Positions 8,200 through 18,829 are shown, counted from the first letter of the stretch. The stretch is DNA of 64,000 nucleotides from an uncultured Bryobacterales bacterium (GCA_951813605.1 OX638379.1:5096062-5160061), one strand, 5' to 3'. The notes: generated by a model not told the origin, from the sequence alone. Program-made: numbers and translations.

Positions 8200-9681
8200 T
8201 CAGTAGCGGTAGTAATCGGGTTTGTAAGGGCCCTCGACAGGGATGCCCAAGTACTCTGACTGAGCCCGCGTCAAAGCTGTCAGGTCGGCCCCGAGAGCGC
8301 GCAGGTGCAACCGTGCAACCTGCTCGTCCAACTGCTTCGGCAGCGTCACTACCGTGCGGCCGTACGTCTGCGCGTTTCGATGCAGCTCGATTTGCGCCAG
8401 AACCTGGTTGGTGAAGCTGCAAGACATCACGAAGCTGGGATGCCCCGTCGCATTCCCCAGGTTCAGCAGGCGGCCTTCCGAGAGAATGATGACGGAGTGC
8501 CCGTCGGAGAAGCGGTACTCGTCCACCTGGGGCTTGACGGTCTTGCGGGCAACGCCGGGGAACTGCTTCAACCCGGCCATGTCGATCTCGTTGTCAAAGT
8601 GCCCGATGTTCCCCACGACGGCTTGGTGCTTCATGCGCGCCATGTGCTCCGCGAGAATCACGTGCTTGTTGCCCGTCGCGGTGACGAAGATGTCGCCGAC
8701 TTCGAGGACATCCTCGAGCCGACGCACCTCGAATCCCTCCATGGCGGCTTGCAGCGCGCAGATCGGATCGATCTCCGCCACGATCACGCGGGCTCCTTGG
8801 CCGCGCACGGACTGCGCGCATCCCTTGCCGACATCCCCGTATCCGCAGATGACGACGACCTTGCCCCCGATCATAACGTCCGTGCCGCGGTTCAGGCCGT
8901 CCACCAGGGAGTGCCGGCAGCCGTAGAGATTGTCGAACTTGGACTTGGTCACCGAGTCGTTGACATTGATTGCCGGGAAGAGTAGCGATCCGTTTTCCTG
9001 GCGCTGGTACAGCCGATGGACGCCTGTCGTGGTCTCCTCGGACACGCCGCGCACGCCGGCTGCCAGCTCTGCCCAAAAGCCCCCGCGCTCGCGTCGCAGG
9101 CGAGCGAGCGTCCGGAGAATGACGGACTCTTCCTCCGAGCCTGCCGTTGAAGGATCCGGCACCGCCCCTGCGAGTTCGCACTCCAAGCCCAGATGCACCA
9201 TGAGCGTCGCGTCTCCGCCATCGTCCAGGATCAAGCTCGGCCCTCCGTCCGGCCAGAGCAGCGCCTTGGATGTCGCCCACCAGTACTCCTCCAGGGTTTC
9301 ACCCTTCCATGCGAACACCGGCACGCCGCGCGGGCAATCGGGCGTGCCGTCGGGGCCGACGACGACCGCGGCCGCCGCGTGATCCTGCGTCGAAAAGATG
9401 TTGCAAGACGCCCATCGAAGCGTGGCTCCGAGGTGCGCGAGTGTCTCGATCAGGACCGCCGTCTGGACGGTCATGTGCAGCGATCCAGTGATCCGAGCGC
9501 CCGCGAGCGGCCGCTTGCCGGCGTACTCCTCGCGCAAAGCCATCAAGCCGGGCATCTCGTGCTCGGCGAGGCGAATCTCGTCCCGGCCGAACTCCGCCAG
9601 CTCCAAGTCCCTGACTTTGTGCTCCTCAAGCGAGGGGGCCGTCTCGGCGGCCGCCTCGGGCAATGTCTCAACTGTCGCCAT
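8200..9681 (-). CDS. ahcY: Adenosylhomocysteinase (S-adenosylhomocysteine hydrolase)
   Basis: This NAD-dependent cytoplasmic enzyme hydrolyses S-adenosylhomocysteine to adenosine and homocysteine, removing the product that inhibits methyltransferases. The 493-residue protein carries the family hallmarks: [29 protein letters not shown], the NAD-binding [26 protein letters not shown] and the canonical C-terminus ending YKPDYYRY. The ATG at 9681 is preceded by AAAGGAG at ideal spacing. An upstream in-frame codon at 9705 lacks such a site. It follows metK by 63 bases in the same direction, an operon that couples SAM synthesis to SAH removal. Confidence 0.97.
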   Translation of the reverse strand: MATVETLPEAAAETAPSLEEHKVRDLELAEFGRDEIRLAEHEMPGLMALREEYAGKRPLAGARITGSLHMTVQTAVLIETLAHLGATLRWASCNIFSTQDHAAAAVVVGPDGTPDCPRGVPVFAWKGETLEEYWWATSKALLWPDGGPSLILDDGGDATLMVHLGLECELAGAVPDPSTAGSEEESVILRTLARLRRERGGFWAELAAGVRGVSEETTTGVHRLYQRQENGSLLFPAINVNDSVTKSKFDNLYGCRHSLVDGLNRGTDVMIGGKVVVICGYGDVGKGCAQSVRGQGARVIVAEIDPICALQAAMEGFEVRRLEDVLEVGDIFVTATGNKHVILAEHMARMKHQAVVGNIGHFDNEIDMAGLKQFPGVARKTVKPQVDEYRFSDGHSVIILSEGRLLNLGNATGHPSFVMSCSFTNQVLAQIELHRNAQTYGRTVVTLPKQLDEQVARLHLRALGADLTALTRAQSEYLGIPVEGPYKPDYYRY

Positions 9682-9727
9682 GGCCAGTCTCCTTTCGCTC
9701 GACACGCAAAGCCCCTGCGGCGAATGT

Positions 9728-9744
9728 GCGGCGCGCCGCGCCGC
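9728..9744 (-). other. GC-rich hairpin directly after metK
   Basis: A perfect 7-bp inverted repeat (GCGGCGC / GCGCCGC) with a 3-base loop lies immediately after the metK stop codon. There is no T-run, so it is not a standard terminator. It could slow transcription or protect the metK 3' end and so tune ahcY relative to metK. Confidence 0.3.
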
Positions 9745-10908
<1,164 letters not shown>

Positions 10909-11023
10909 GGCGATTCTCCAATCGGGGGCCGCCGGATCTACGGTTCTTCCGACATGGGCAGGCGGCCGGTCAATGTGGCCGTTCGGGCTACCTGAGCCCG
11001 ATTCGAATTCCACTTAATCTTCC
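10909..11023 (-). promoter_or_regulatory. Structured 5' leader of metK (candidate regulatory RNA)
   Basis: Between the predicted promoter and TTG 10908 the transcript can fold several ways. A 7-bp hairpin forms with a 5-base loop (10983-11001). A 7-bp perfect stem GGCCGCC/GGCGGCC (10961-10967 with 10927-10933) encloses 27 bases. A small 5-bp stem CGATT/AATCG (10911-10924) has GGAG, the ribosome site, as its tetraloop. None matches a SAM or SAH riboswitch consensus I know. The same bases can be read as 35 sense codons in frame with metK, so a coding extension is the alternative. Confidence 0.35.
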
Positions 11024-11052
11024 ATTCTTCGGGTTGCCGGATGGTTTGTCAA
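11024..11052 (-). promoter_or_regulatory. Sigma-70-like promoter for metK-ahcY
   Basis: A perfect TTGACA (11052-11047 on the minus strand) is followed by a 17-base spacer and AAGAAT (11029-11024). The -35 box overlaps the tadA stop codon, so metK-ahcY can be transcribed independently of tadA. Confidence 0.6.
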
Positions 11053-11555
11053 TGGTTCTCGGCGATTAGCCGCATGTCATCGGCTGAGGCAGGCTCGCCG
11101 CGCGGGCGTCGTTCTGCGAAGAAAGCCCGCAGGGGCGCGAGGCACTCCGCCGCGAGAACGCCTTCCGAGATCTCCAAACGGTGGTTCAGCAGTTCCGAAT
11201 CCGCGAGGCGGAACTTGCTGCGCACGGCGCCGAAACGCAGGTCACGCGAACCGAACACCAGCCGCTCGACTCGCGCGGCAACCAGGGCTCCGGCGCACAT
11301 CGCGCACGGCTCCAGAGTCGAGTACAGCGTCGTGCCGCGGAGGCGGTAGCTGCCAAGCCACCGAGCCGCGTCCCGCAACGCGACAATCTCGGCATGGGCG
11401 GTGGGGTCGTCATCGCGGATCTGGCGGTTCGCCCCCCGTCCGATCACCTTGCTGTGATGCACTACGACCGCGCCTACCGGAACCTCCTCGGCGCGTGCCG
11501 ACCGAGCGGCCATTGCAATGGCCGCTCGCATGAATTGCTGGTCGCTGGCCGACAC
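11049..11555 (-). CDS. tadA: tRNA adenosine(34) deaminase
   Basis: TadA converts adenosine 34 to inosine in the anticodon of tRNA-Arg(ACG). The zinc/proton-shuttle motif HAE (H54, E56) and PCAMC (C84, C87) are intact, and VPVGAVVV lies at the usual place. The GTG at 11555, one base after the stop of the upstream sugar-binding gene, gives 168 residues, close to the E. coli enzyme length. A TTG at 11582 would overlap the upstream gene by 26 bases and add nine Ala-rich residues. Tight packing suggests read-through from the upstream gene. Nothing unusual in the active site. Confidence 0.9.
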   Translation of the reverse strand: MSASDQQFMRAAIAMAARSARAEEVPVGAVVVHHSKVIGRGANRQIRDDDPTAHAEIVALRDAARWLGSYRLRGTTLYSTLEPCAMCAGALVAARVERLVFGSRDLRFGAVRSKFRLADSELLNHRLEISEGVLAAECLAPLRAFFAERRPRGEPASADDMRLIAENH

Positions 11556-11556
11556 C

Positions 11557-12540
11557 TCAGTGGCCGCCGCCCTCGCGGCCAAGCCAGTACTCGAGGTCAG
11601 GGAAAACGACGGCCTGCATCTCCTGTGTGTCTACATTTCCGGGCTGAAGCAGGTACGCGCCGGAGTCGATGTGGCGTTCAGTCTCGCCGCCGGCGAGGTG
11701 AATCGACATCTGTCGCGTGCTCTCGTAACCCATCTTGAAAGGATCCTGCACGACGATTGAATCGATCACCCCGGCCCGCATGTCTGCCACCAAGGTCTCG
11801 GAAGCGTCAAAGCCGACAATCCTGACCTTGCCCGATAGCCCGCGCAGCTTGACCGCTTGCACGGTACCGTCGACGCTCGACTCGTTGTCGGCAAAAAAGC
11901 CCGCCAGATCGGGGTGCGCTGTGAGCAGGTTCTCGGCTTCGGCCAGTGCCTTGGCTCGGTCCGCCATGTTGAACCTGACACCCACGATCTCGATGCCCGG
12001 GAACTTCTCCGCGACCGTCTCGACGAAGCCCGCTTCGCGCTTCATGGTCGACGCGCTCCCCGGCATGAATCCGATCACGCCGACTTTGCCCGCCCCGCCC
12101 AGGATCTCGCCCATGCGCTCTGCCGCCATCACGCCCCCTTGGTAGTTGTCGGTTACCACGAGCGTGATGATCCGATCGGTATTGATCGCGGAATCGAAGA
12201 TCGCAACGGGAATGCCCCGATCCGCTGCCCGCTCGACCACTGTGACGAGGGCTTCCGCATCGACGGGCGCGAGCACGATCCCGTCAACTTGGCGGGTGAT
12301 GAGATTCTCGACAATCGAGATCTGGCGCGCCGTGTCGATTTCCAGCTGCGGGGCGTTCCAAAGGATCGCAAGGCCGAATTCCTCGCCAGCCTTGATCGCC
12401 CCGGCGTGGACGGACTGCCAGAACGTGTGATTGGTGCCCTTCGGCACGACGCCGATGATCGGCATGCCGCCGCCTCCGGCGCAGGCAGCCAAGCCTCCCA
12501 TGCCGGATGCCGCTGCCAGGAGTTGCCTGCGCGTAAGCAT
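11557..12540 (-). CDS. Sugar ABC transporter substrate-binding lipoprotein (ribose-type)
   Basis: The 327-residue protein is a periplasmic-binding-protein-like domain of the RbsB/LacI type. It starts MLTRRQLLAAASG and has a lipobox LAAC with the acylated cysteine at residue 20; the twin arginine suggests Tat export. Typical elements include GVVPKGTNHTFWQSV, DGIVLAPVDAEAL, the hinge region and GFDASETLVADM. No ABC ATPase or permease is adjacent, so the transporter partners must be elsewhere, or the protein acts as a sensor or orphan. The start codon is preceded at 6 bases by CATAAT. Confidence 0.9.
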   Translation of the reverse strand: MLTRRQLLAAASGMGGLAACAGGGGMPIIGVVPKGTNHTFWQSVHAGAIKAGEEFGLAILWNAPQLEIDTARQISIVENLITRQVDGIVLAPVDAEALVTVVERAADRGIPVAIFDSAINTDRIITLVVTDNYQGGVMAAERMGEILGGAGKVGVIGFMPGSASTMKREAGFVETVAEKFPGIEIVGVRFNMADRAKALAEAENLLTAHPDLAGFFADNESSVDGTVQAVKLRGLSGKVRIVGFDASETLVADMRAGVIDSIVVQDPFKMGYESTRQMSIHLAGGETERHIDSGAYLLQPGNVDTQEMQAVVFPDLEYWLGREGGGH

Positions 12541-12546
12541 GCAGCC

Positions 12547-12552
12547 ATTATG
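12547..12552 (-). promoter_or_regulatory. -10-like box, leaderless-type, for the sugar-binding lipoprotein
   Basis: CATAAT (minus strand) ends 6 bases before the ATG at 12540, and no ribosome site fits between. This suggests a leaderless transcript. Confidence 0.4.
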
Positions 12553-12831
12553 GCGCAGCGAACCGGCACCACGGCTACGGTCCGGACCGTTTGGCCATAT
12601 TCCGCGCCGGGCCGATCGGAAACCATCCGGAGCGCGAGGCGATTACCCGAATGCGTTGCGCGCCGGGTCCCCCAGGGCGCCAAGGGAGCGTCAGCGTTCG
12701 CGCTTCAGCACGCGGTCCGCGCGCAGCGGCCCACGGCTATCTGAAAGCGCGTGTGCGGCGTAGGCCGAGTTTCCTTCGCGCCCGCCAAGCCCGTGCCGGT
12801 TGCCAACCGACGGGGCGCGGCATTGCCGAGT

Positions 12832-13449
12832 TCAGGCCGACTGGTTAGGCTGCCAAAGCGTCTCTGCGACGCCGGCCACTTGGCACGCCCACCGGCTCCA
12901 AACGAAGAACGCGTCTGAAAGCCGATTCAGATAGCGGATCGCCATTTCCAGTCCGGGCTGCGATGCCGATAGGGAGACGACCCGGCGCTCGGCGCGGCGA
13001 CAGACCGCGCGGCACACGTGAAGATCCGCGTTCAACGGCGAGCCCCCCGGAAGCACGAACGACGCCAGGGGTGGAATCTGCTCGTTCAACAGATCGACTT
13101 CGGCTTCCAGGCGCTCTACGTCGGACGGTAGGACACGAGGTTGTCGCGAGCCGAGCGATTCGGAGTCGGTGGCGACCTCGGACCCCAGGTTGAACAGTTC
13201 GTGCTGGACTCGCAGCAGGGTCTCCCCTAGTGGCGCTAGTTCCGGACAGTCCGTCGCGGCGCGAAGCAGATTCTCCTTGGCTTGCCCGACGGCGGCGTTG
13301 AGCTCGTCAACGGTGCCGTATGCCTCGACCCTGGGATCGTCCTTGCGCACCCGGCGTCCGTTCACGAGCCGCGTCTCGCCGCCGTCCCCGCCGCGCGTGT
13401 AAATGCGGTTCAGCACGATGCGTGGTTCACGGAACACTCTGTCGGCCAT
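12832..13449 (-). CDS. Cob(I)yrinic acid a,c-diamide adenosyltransferase, PduO type
   Basis: The enzyme transfers the adenosyl group of ATP to cob(I)alamin to make adenosylcobalamin. The ATP-binding N-terminal pattern IYTRGGDGGETRL and the RKDDPRVEAYGTVDELNAAVG stretch are family hallmarks. CRRAERRVVSLS and YLNRLSDAFFVWSRW complete the helical-bundle active site. ATG 13449 gives 205 residues, normal for the family. Upstream codons in frame to 13557 only add sequence antisense to the usual start and overlap the deaminase gene. The gene is 43 bases downstream of the kinase-deaminase gene on the same strand. No cobalamin-dependent enzyme is in the window. Confidence 0.9.
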   Translation of the reverse strand: MADRVFREPRIVLNRIYTRGGDGGETRLVNGRRVRKDDPRVEAYGTVDELNAAVGQAKENLLRAATDCPELAPLGETLLRVQHELFNLGSEVATDSESLGSRQPRVLPSDVERLEAEVDLLNEQIPPLASFVLPGGSPLNADLHVCRAVCRRAERRVVSLSASQPGLEMAIRYLNRLSDAFFVWSRWACQVAGVAETLWQPNQSA

Positions 13450-13457
13450 TACAAACG

Positions 13458-13463
13458 ATCTTA
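13458..13463 (-). promoter_or_regulatory. -10-like box close to the adenosyltransferase start
   Basis: TAAGAT (minus strand) ends 8 bases before ATG 13449. It lies in the short gap after the kinase-deaminase gene and fits the leaderless-type spacing. Confidence 0.3.
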
Positions 13464-13492
13464 CGACTCTGAGGTACGAGTCGATGGCGCCA

Positions 13493-14494
13493 CTACCGCA
13501 GGCGCTGTAGGTCAAGTGCCACGCCTGCCTCCGCCAGCAGCTTGTTCGCTGTCCCATGCAGCGGGTAGTCGAGGTTGTACACGACCCTCGCGATCCCCGC
13601 GTTGATGATCATCTTCGTGCAAATCAGGCAGGGAGAGCACGTAGAGTACACCGTGGAACCCTTCACGGAAATGCCGTGGTAGGCAGCTTGGACGATGGCA
13701 TTCTCTTCGGCGTGGCTGCAGAGACACTCCGATAGCAGCGTTCCGCTGTCTGCAAGGGAATTGCAGCGCGGGCAACCCCCCTCGTTGCAGTTCGCCACGC
13801 GGCGCGGCGTGCCGTTGTAGCCCGTCGAGATGATGCGCCGGTCCTTCACCACTACTGCGGCCACCTTGCGCTTCATGCAGTTGGATCGCAGTGCGACGAT
13901 CTGGGCGATCCGCATGAAGTACTCGTCCCATCCGGGCCGAGCGGCCCCCATCATCCAGCCCTTGGCGACCTCCGTGAGGGACTGCCGGAACTGCTCTATC
14001 GACCCGGAATTGACGAGCGTCTCGTCCGCCTCTTCCCAGGTCGCGCGCAATTGCTGCCGGGAGGGGTCTCGACTCTCCAACTCCCGCCCCTCATGCTCGG
14101 CGAACTCCCCGAACGAAGCCGGCACCCTGTCCCCGCCCCTTCGCACGACACGCTCGTATCGCAGCTCGCGCGGGGCGTCCAGGTGAAGCAAGTGGAATTC
14201 GCCGCATTCGCGCAACGCGCGCACCTCGTGCGGGCTGCGGATGGAGTCGATCACGTAGTTCTGGTCGAGCCGGAACTTTCTCGCGATCCGCTGGGCCAGG
14301 ATTGCCGGTCCGAACTCCGATCGAAGGCGGTTTCCCTCGGCGATCAGGTTCTCGCGAGTTGCCCGCAGGCCGCGAGCGGCTAGCTCCTCGCGGATTACGT
14401 CCGACAGCGAGTAGAAATGGAACCCCTTCTTGGTAAGGTGCTCGGCCGCAACGGTCTTGCCCGAGCCATTGGTTCCCGTAAGTCCGATAATCAT
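13493..14494 (-). CDS. P-loop nucleotide kinase-like domain fused to dCMP deaminase
   Basis: The 333-residue protein has two domains. Residues 1 to about 190 are a P-loop kinase-like domain with Walker A GTNGSGKT (7-14) and an LID-like arginine-rich region, resembling dephospho-CoA kinase or dNMP kinases. Residues from about 200 form a zinc-dependent deoxycytidylate deaminase, with H261-A-E263 and PCLIC (C289, C292) as zinc ligands and catalytic residue. A second cysteine cluster (NEGGCPRC) is as in phage T4-type dCMP deaminases. The role would be conversion of dCMP to dUMP for thymidylate synthesis. The fusion resembles fungal Dcd1 and, in outline, the anti-phage DcdV/AvcD proteins. ATG 14494 is chosen because it places the P-loop at the normal position. 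Upstream residues to 14662 look non-native. Confidence 0.87.
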   Translation of the reverse strand: MIIGLTGTNGSGKTVAAEHLTKKGFHFYSLSDVIREELAARGLRATRENLIAEGNRLRSEFGPAILAQRIARKFRLDQNYVIDSIRSPHEVRALRECGEFHLLHLDAPRELRYERVVRRGGDRVPASFGEFAEHEGRELESRDPSRQQLRATWEEADETLVNSGSIEQFRQSLTEVAKGWMMGAARPGWDEYFMRIAQIVALRSNCMKRKVAAVVVKDRRIISTGYNGTPRRVANCNEGGCPRCNSLADSGTLLSECLCSHAEENAIVQAAYHGISVKGSTVYSTCSPCLICTKMIINAGIARVVYNLDYPLHGTANKLLAEAGVALDLQRLR

Positions 14495-14918
14495 TTCCGA
14501 AGAATACCCATGGTAGGGCAATCTCGCCCGGTCCCGTCCAAAGCTCGTGCGACTTCGTCTAGCGCTTCGACATCCGAGCAGTTTGGATCCGGGGAGCGCA
14601 ACCGGCATGTTAAGCTGTTGGAAACTGCGGAGACACGCCACTCTTCGCGCGGTCGCCCCCAACCAAAGGCTGGGAATTTCCGCGAGCGACGAGGCCCGGC
14701 GGAACTGAATTCAGCGTTCATGCGGCATGGTCAGCAGACGCTGCGAGCGATTCGGTTGTCGAGGGCGCTGCTCTTCCGGCGGAGTGCTGTGCAGTGAGCC
14801 TTTCGGTTCACCCATCCGTGGGTCCGCCAGCGCGGATCGGGAATCCCAGCACTAACCCGAGTTCGTTCATCAAACAGACGGTCCGCGGGCGCATTTTGGA
14901 ATTGGAGATCGAATTGCT
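14495..14918. other. Divergent intergenic region between the kinase-deaminase gene and hppA
   Basis: About 420 bases separate two divergent genes. The left end carries the -10-like box of the deaminase gene. A hairpin GTGAGCC/GGTTCAC with one wobble pair and a 4-base loop lies at 14794-14811. GGAG (near 14904) is the likely ribosome site for hppA. No convincing gene or clear -35/-10 pair for hppA was found. Confidence 0.5.
14501..14506 (-). promoter_or_regulatory. -10-like box, leaderless-type, for the kinase-deaminase gene
   Basis: TATTCT (minus strand) ends 6 bases before ATG 14494. No ribosome site lies between. Confidence 0.35.
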
Positions 14919-16973
14919 ATGGACAACTACTTCGCGCTAGCCCCGATCCTCGGTGCTATCGGCTTGGTGGCCTCGTTTCTGACCTTCCTGACGGTGAAGA
15001 GAAGCTCCCCCGGCAATCGTCAGATGCAGAGCGTGGCCGGACTGATCCGGGTTGGCGCGATGGCGTTCCTCTACCGCGAGTACCGTATCCTCGCGATTTT
15101 CGTCGTCCTTGTGGCGGGCCTGGTCGCTTGGAAGCTCGGCGCGCCAATGGCAATCAGCTTTGCTGTCGGCGCGGCTTGCTCGGTACTCGCCGGACTGTTC
15201 GGCATGCAGGCCGCCACACTCGCCAACTCCCGCACGAGCGAAGCGGCCCGCACCGGGGGGCTTGGCGCCGCGCTGACTGTCGCTTTCAACGGCGGATCGG
15301 TGATGGGCCTGGCCGTCGCCGGCCTGGGCTTGCTGGGTGTCGGGCTGCTCGCGATCGGTTTCTCGGGCCCGGCGAACGCGGTGTATCTCAACGGCTTCGC
15401 CATGGGTGCCAGCTCGATCGCCCTCTTCGCCCGCGTTGGAGGAGGGATTTACACGAAGGCCGCCGATGTCGGAGCCGACCTCGTGGGCAAGGTCGAGGCC
15501 GGCATTCCCGAAGACGACCCGCGGAACCCCGGGGTCATCGCTGACAATGTCGGTGACAACGTGGGTGACGTCGCCGGCATGGGCGCGGACATCTTCGAGT
15601 CGTTCGTCGGGTCGATGATTGCAACCTTGGCGATCGCCGCGACGCTGCCGGAGGGGGCGTTATCGCAACTCTCCGGCTCGGTCAGCGGAGAAGCCCTGCG
15701 CTCCGCCCTGATGGCTTTGCCGCTCGTGCTTTCCTCGGTCGGCCTAGTCGCGTCGCTCGTAGGCATCGTTTCGGTTCGTGCCCTCAAGGCTCTCGGTCCC
15801 GCGGCCGCGCTGCGCTACGCGGCTTGGCTCAGCGCTGTGCTGTTTCTCGTCGGAGGGTACTTCGCCGGGCAGGCCATCGGCGTTTCGACCGGGGTGTTCG
15901 GCGCCGTGATTGCCGGGTGCCTGGCCGGGGTAGCAATCGGCTACATCACGGAGTACTACACATCGATGAAGCCTGTGATGCAAATCGCGAACGCGTCGCG
16001 AATGGGCACTGCGACTAACATCATCGAGGGCTTGGCGACCGGCTTCCGCAGCTGCGCCGCCCCGGTGCTCGTGATTTGCGGCGCCATATACCTTGCCAAC
16101 GAAACGGCCGGATTGTACGGCATCGGCATTGCGGCGGTTGGCATGCTCGCCACCGTGGGAATCACGATGAGCGTGGACGCTTACGGCCCGATCGCCGATA
16201 ACGCGGGAGGGATTTCGGAGATGTGCGGCCTGCCGGAAAATGTGCGCAAGATTACCGACCAGCTGGACTCCCTGGGGAATACCACGGCGGCGATGGGCAA
16301 AGGCTTTGCGATCGGATCGGCCGCCCTGGCGGCCCTCGCCCTTTTCTCCGCCTACACCCAGGCTCTAGACAGCGCCCGCGCGAACGCCGGCTTGGGTCCC
16401 GTGTCGATTCCGCTTAACACATCCGAGGTTGTCATCGGGCTGCTGCTCGGCGGCATCCTGCCCTTCCTGATCGCGGCGCTCACTATGAAGGCTGTGGGCA
16501 GAGCCGCCGGCAAGATCATCGACGAGATCCGGCGGCAGTTCCGCGAGATCGAGGGGTTGCTTGAAGGGCGCGAGGGCGTCCATCCGGATGCGGCCCGCTG
16601 CGTGAATATCGCAACGGGGGCGGCACTGAAAGAAATGGTGCTGCCGGGAGTGATCGCTGTGGCAGCGCCGGTGCTGGTCGGATTCGGCCTAGGCCCGGAG
16701 GCTCTTGGAGGGACTCTCGCCGGCGCGACTGTGACCGGGGTTTTGCTGGCCTTGTTCATGGCCAACGCCGGAGGTGCGTGGGACAACGCGAAGAAGACGA
16801 TCGAGCAAGGCGGTGTCGAGGGGGAGGGCAAGGGGTCGGACGGCCACAAGGCTTCTGTAGTCGGCGACACGGTCGGCGATCCTTTCAAGGACACTGCCGG
16901 ACCCTCGATGAACATCCTGATCAAGCTGATGTCCATCGTGGCGCTAGTGATCGCTCCTCTGATCGCGGTCTGA
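14919..16973 (+). CDS. hppA: Membrane-bound cation-pumping pyrophosphatase (K+-dependent type)
   Basis: This integral membrane pump couples pyrophosphate hydrolysis to H+ or Na+ export. The 684-residue protein has about 16 hydrophobic helices. The pyrophosphate-binding motif [11 protein letters not shown] begins at residue 183 and is followed by the acidic [17 protein letters not shown] segment. The second acidic motif near the C-terminus (GGAWDNAKK, then [15 protein letters not shown]) is intact. GNTTAA (453-458) has alanine where K+-independent enzymes have lysine, which marks the K+-dependent class. Whether H+ or Na+ is pumped cannot be read with confidence. It is followed by hemQ after about 80 bases. 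Confidence 0.97.
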   Translation: MDNYFALAPILGAIGLVASFLTFLTVKRSSPGNRQMQSVAGLIRVGAMAFLYREYRILAIFVVLVAGLVAWKLGAPMAISFAVGAACSVLAGLFGMQAATLANSRTSEAARTGGLGAALTVAFNGGSVMGLAVAGLGLLGVGLLAIGFSGPANAVYLNGFAMGASSIALFARVGGGIYTKAADVGADLVGKVEAGIPEDDPRNPGVIADNVGDNVGDVAGMGADIFESFVGSMIATLAIAATLPEGALSQLSGSVSGEALRSALMALPLVLSSVGLVASLVGIVSVRALKALGPAAALRYAAWLSAVLFLVGGYFAGQAIGVSTGVFGAVIAGCLAGVAIGYITEYYTSMKPVMQIANASRMGTATNIIEGLATGFRSCAAPVLVICGAIYLANETAGLYGIGIAAVGMLATVGITMSVDAYGPIADNAGGISEMCGLPENVRKITDQLDSLGNTTAAMGKGFAIGSAALAALALFSAYTQALDSARANAGLGPVSIPLNTSEVVIGLLLGGILPFLIAALTMKAVGRAAGKIIDEIRRQFREIEGLLEGREGVHPDAARCVNIATGAALKEMVLPGVIAVAAPVLVGFGLGPEALGGTLAGATVTGVLLALFMANAGGAWDNAKKTIEQGGVEGEGKGSDGHKASVVGDTVGDPFKDTAGPSMNILIKLMSIVALVIAPLIAV

Positions 16974-17054
16974 CAAAGAGATCGGCGGGTAGCACCGAGT
17001 CCTCGAAACCCAGTCGAATCTCGCTTGAAAACCCTCTGGTAGAGTGGGGCAAGG

Positions 17055-17954
17055 ATGTCGGAGGGAAGGGCAAGACCCCCGGGGCCGGTGGTCGGAGCGC
17101 CGAGCCATGCAACCCGAGCGGCTATGCCGCCTCACCCCCTCACGCTGGACGGGTCCGCAGTCCTGCACCAGATGTTCCGGATGCGCTGGGCGGCTTGGCG
17201 CTCGATCGACCGCTCGCAGCGCGCCACGATCAAGGAGGAGGCTCGGGAGGTCCTTGGGTCGATGGAACGCGATCCGCGGGGCGACTCCGCTCTGTTCTCT
17301 ACGATTGGTCACAAGGGCGACCTTCTCATCCTGCACTTTCGCCGGGATTTCGAGCAACTGAACCGCGCCGAGCTGGCTGTGTCGGCCCTGCGCTTGTCCG
17401 AGTTCCTAGAGCCGACCACGTCGTACGTGTCTGTGGTCGAACTCGGGCTGTACGACTCGACGGTGAAGCTTTACGAAGCGATGTTGGACGAGGGCGTTGT
17501 GCCGGACAGCGACGAGTGGAAAGCGGGGCTGCGGGCCCGAACGGACGAGCAGGCCGCGGCGATGGCGCCACGCCTCTATCCCGCGATGCCCCCGCACAAG
17601 TACCTATGCTTCTACCCCATGGACAAGAAGCGCGGCGAACAGCGCAACTGGTACTCGGTCGCCATCGAGGACCGACGGCGCATGATGCGGGAGCACGGCC
17701 TTATCGGACGCCGATTCGCGGGTCGCGTCAAGCAGATCATATCCGGGTCCATCGGTTTCGATGACTGGGAATGGGGCGTCGACCTGTTCGCCGACGATCC
17801 GCTGGTGTTCAAGCAATTGATCTACGAGATGCGATTCGACGAGGCGAGCGCGGTCTATGCCCTGTTCGGTCCGTTCTACATCAGCCTGCGGCTTCCGGCC
17901 TCGGAGTTCGGCAAGTGGCTGGACTTCGACGCGCCCGCTTTCGGCCTGCCCTAA
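17055..17954 (+). CDS. hemQ: Coproheme decarboxylase HemQ (chlorite dismutase family)
   Basis: HemQ carries out the last step of the coproporphyrin-dependent heme pathway, oxidatively decarboxylating coproheme to heme b. The 299-residue frame contains the family blocks [10 protein letters not shown], a central [17 protein letters not shown] with the RMMREHG helix, and the C-terminal [20 protein letters not shown] and LFGPFYI blocks. The charged EHG histidine and neighbouring arginines suit coproheme binding. The first 23 residues (Arg/Pro/Ala rich) look like an extension. ATG 17124 would give 276 residues and a start closer to characterised HemQ proteins. A pathway using HemQ is common in Gram-positive bacteria and also occurs in Acidobacteriota. 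Confidence 0.9.
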   Translation: MSEGRARPPGPVVGAPSHATRAAMPPHPLTLDGSAVLHQMFRMRWAAWRSIDRSQRATIKEEAREVLGSMERDPRGDSALFSTIGHKGDLLILHFRRDFEQLNRAELAVSALRLSEFLEPTTSYVSVVELGLYDSTVKLYEAMLDEGVVPDSDEWKAGLRARTDEQAAAMAPRLYPAMPPHKYLCFYPMDKKRGEQRNWYSVAIEDRRRMMREHGLIGRRFAGRVKQIISGSIGFDDWEWGVDLFADDPLVFKQLIYEMRFDEASAVYALFGPFYISLRLPASEFGKWLDFDAPAFGLP

Positions 17955-17989
17955 ACTAGCGTCTGGAGCAGGCCCTAGTCCCGTTTCCA

Positions 17990-18829
17990 ATGGGTACTAT
18001 AGGAACGAGTCGGATCGTGACGCTGTTTTCCCGACCTTCGCCACGCGACAAAGGAGCACTGGCATTCGCCGTTGCCGTCCTTGCGGCTACATCGCTCGCT
18101 CCGAGCGCTGCGGGTGCGGACTTCGCGCTGGCGTACGTCGGCCCCGAATCCAGCCCAGCGCTGCGGGGCATCCAGCTTGGGATCGACGAGTCGAACATCC
18201 AGGGCGAGTTCTTGGGGGTGCAGCTTGCCCTGGTGAAGGCAGAGCACCAAGCTGTTCCTTCTGGCGCCATCGCTATTTTTGCCGACAGTCTGGGGACGAT
18301 ACCCGACTTGGCCGCGAAGTCCGGCGGCAGGGCGGTCTTCAACCTCAGCGACGGTTCCGATGCCCTTCGCGCGGCCTGCCTACCCAACGCGCTCCACGTG
18401 CATCCCAGCGACAGGATGAAGGCTGACGCGGTCGCGCAATGGCGCGCGCGCAACCCCGGCGCGCGGGTGTCGGCGGCCGCTTGGCACGGCCGCGCCGTCA
18501 AGTTCGCCGCCCGCGATCTGAACAATCGCTACCGAAACCGTTTCGGCACGGACATGGACCAGCTTGCGTGGGCAGGTTGGTTCGCCGCGCGTGCCGTTGG
18601 CGACACACTGATGCGAGATCCGGGCGCGGACGCGGCTTCGCTGCTGCTCTCGCTGAAGGAAGCCGACGGATTGGACGGTCAGAAAGGCGACCCCCATAGC
18701 TTTCGGGCCAGCGGCCAGTTGAGGCAGCCGCTCGTTCTCGTCGATGTCGACGGGAAACTGCTCGGCGAAGCCCCGGTCCGCGGCGCGGCGGGCGGTCTCG
18801 ACAGCCTCGGCACCTCACCTTGCGAGTAA
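17990..18829 (+). CDS. Compact PQQ-catabolism-type ABC substrate-binding-like protein
   Basis: The 279-residue protein has a long signal region with a hydrophobic core AFAVAVLAATSLAP and a signal-peptidase-like SAAGA. The mature part begins FALAYVGPESSPALRG and later reads LRAACLPNALHVHPSDRM, LNNRYRNRFGTDMDQLAWAGW and SFRASGQLRQPLVLV. These resemble the periplasmic binding protein found beside PQQ-dependent alcohol dehydrogenase systems. Compared with that family it seems to lack roughly 80-100 residues between the two conserved parts, so one lobe may be missing. It is the first of three tightly spaced genes; the propeller gene starts 4 bases after it. A ligand-binding role is likely reduced or changed. 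GTG 18017 is an alternative start. Confidence 0.7.
   Translation: MGTIGTSRIVTLFSRPSPRDKGALAFAVAVLAATSLAPSAAGADFALAYVGPESSPALRGIQLGIDESNIQGEFLGVQLALVKAEHQAVPSGAIAIFADSLGTIPDLAAKSGGRAVFNLSDGSDALRAACLPNALHVHPSDRMKADAVAQWRARNPGARVSAAAWHGRAVKFAARDLNNRYRNRFGTDMDQLAWAGWFAARAVGDTLMRDPGADAASLLLSLKEADGLDGQKGDPHSFRASGQLRQPLVLVDVDGKLLGEAPVRGAAGGLDSLGTSPCE

Noticed and set aside
9682-9744. Possible SAH riboswitch upstream of ahcY
   Set aside because: The 63-base gap is too short, and the sequence lacks the core pattern of the SAH class. It has a hairpin after metK and a ribosome site but no pseudoknot-like arrangement.
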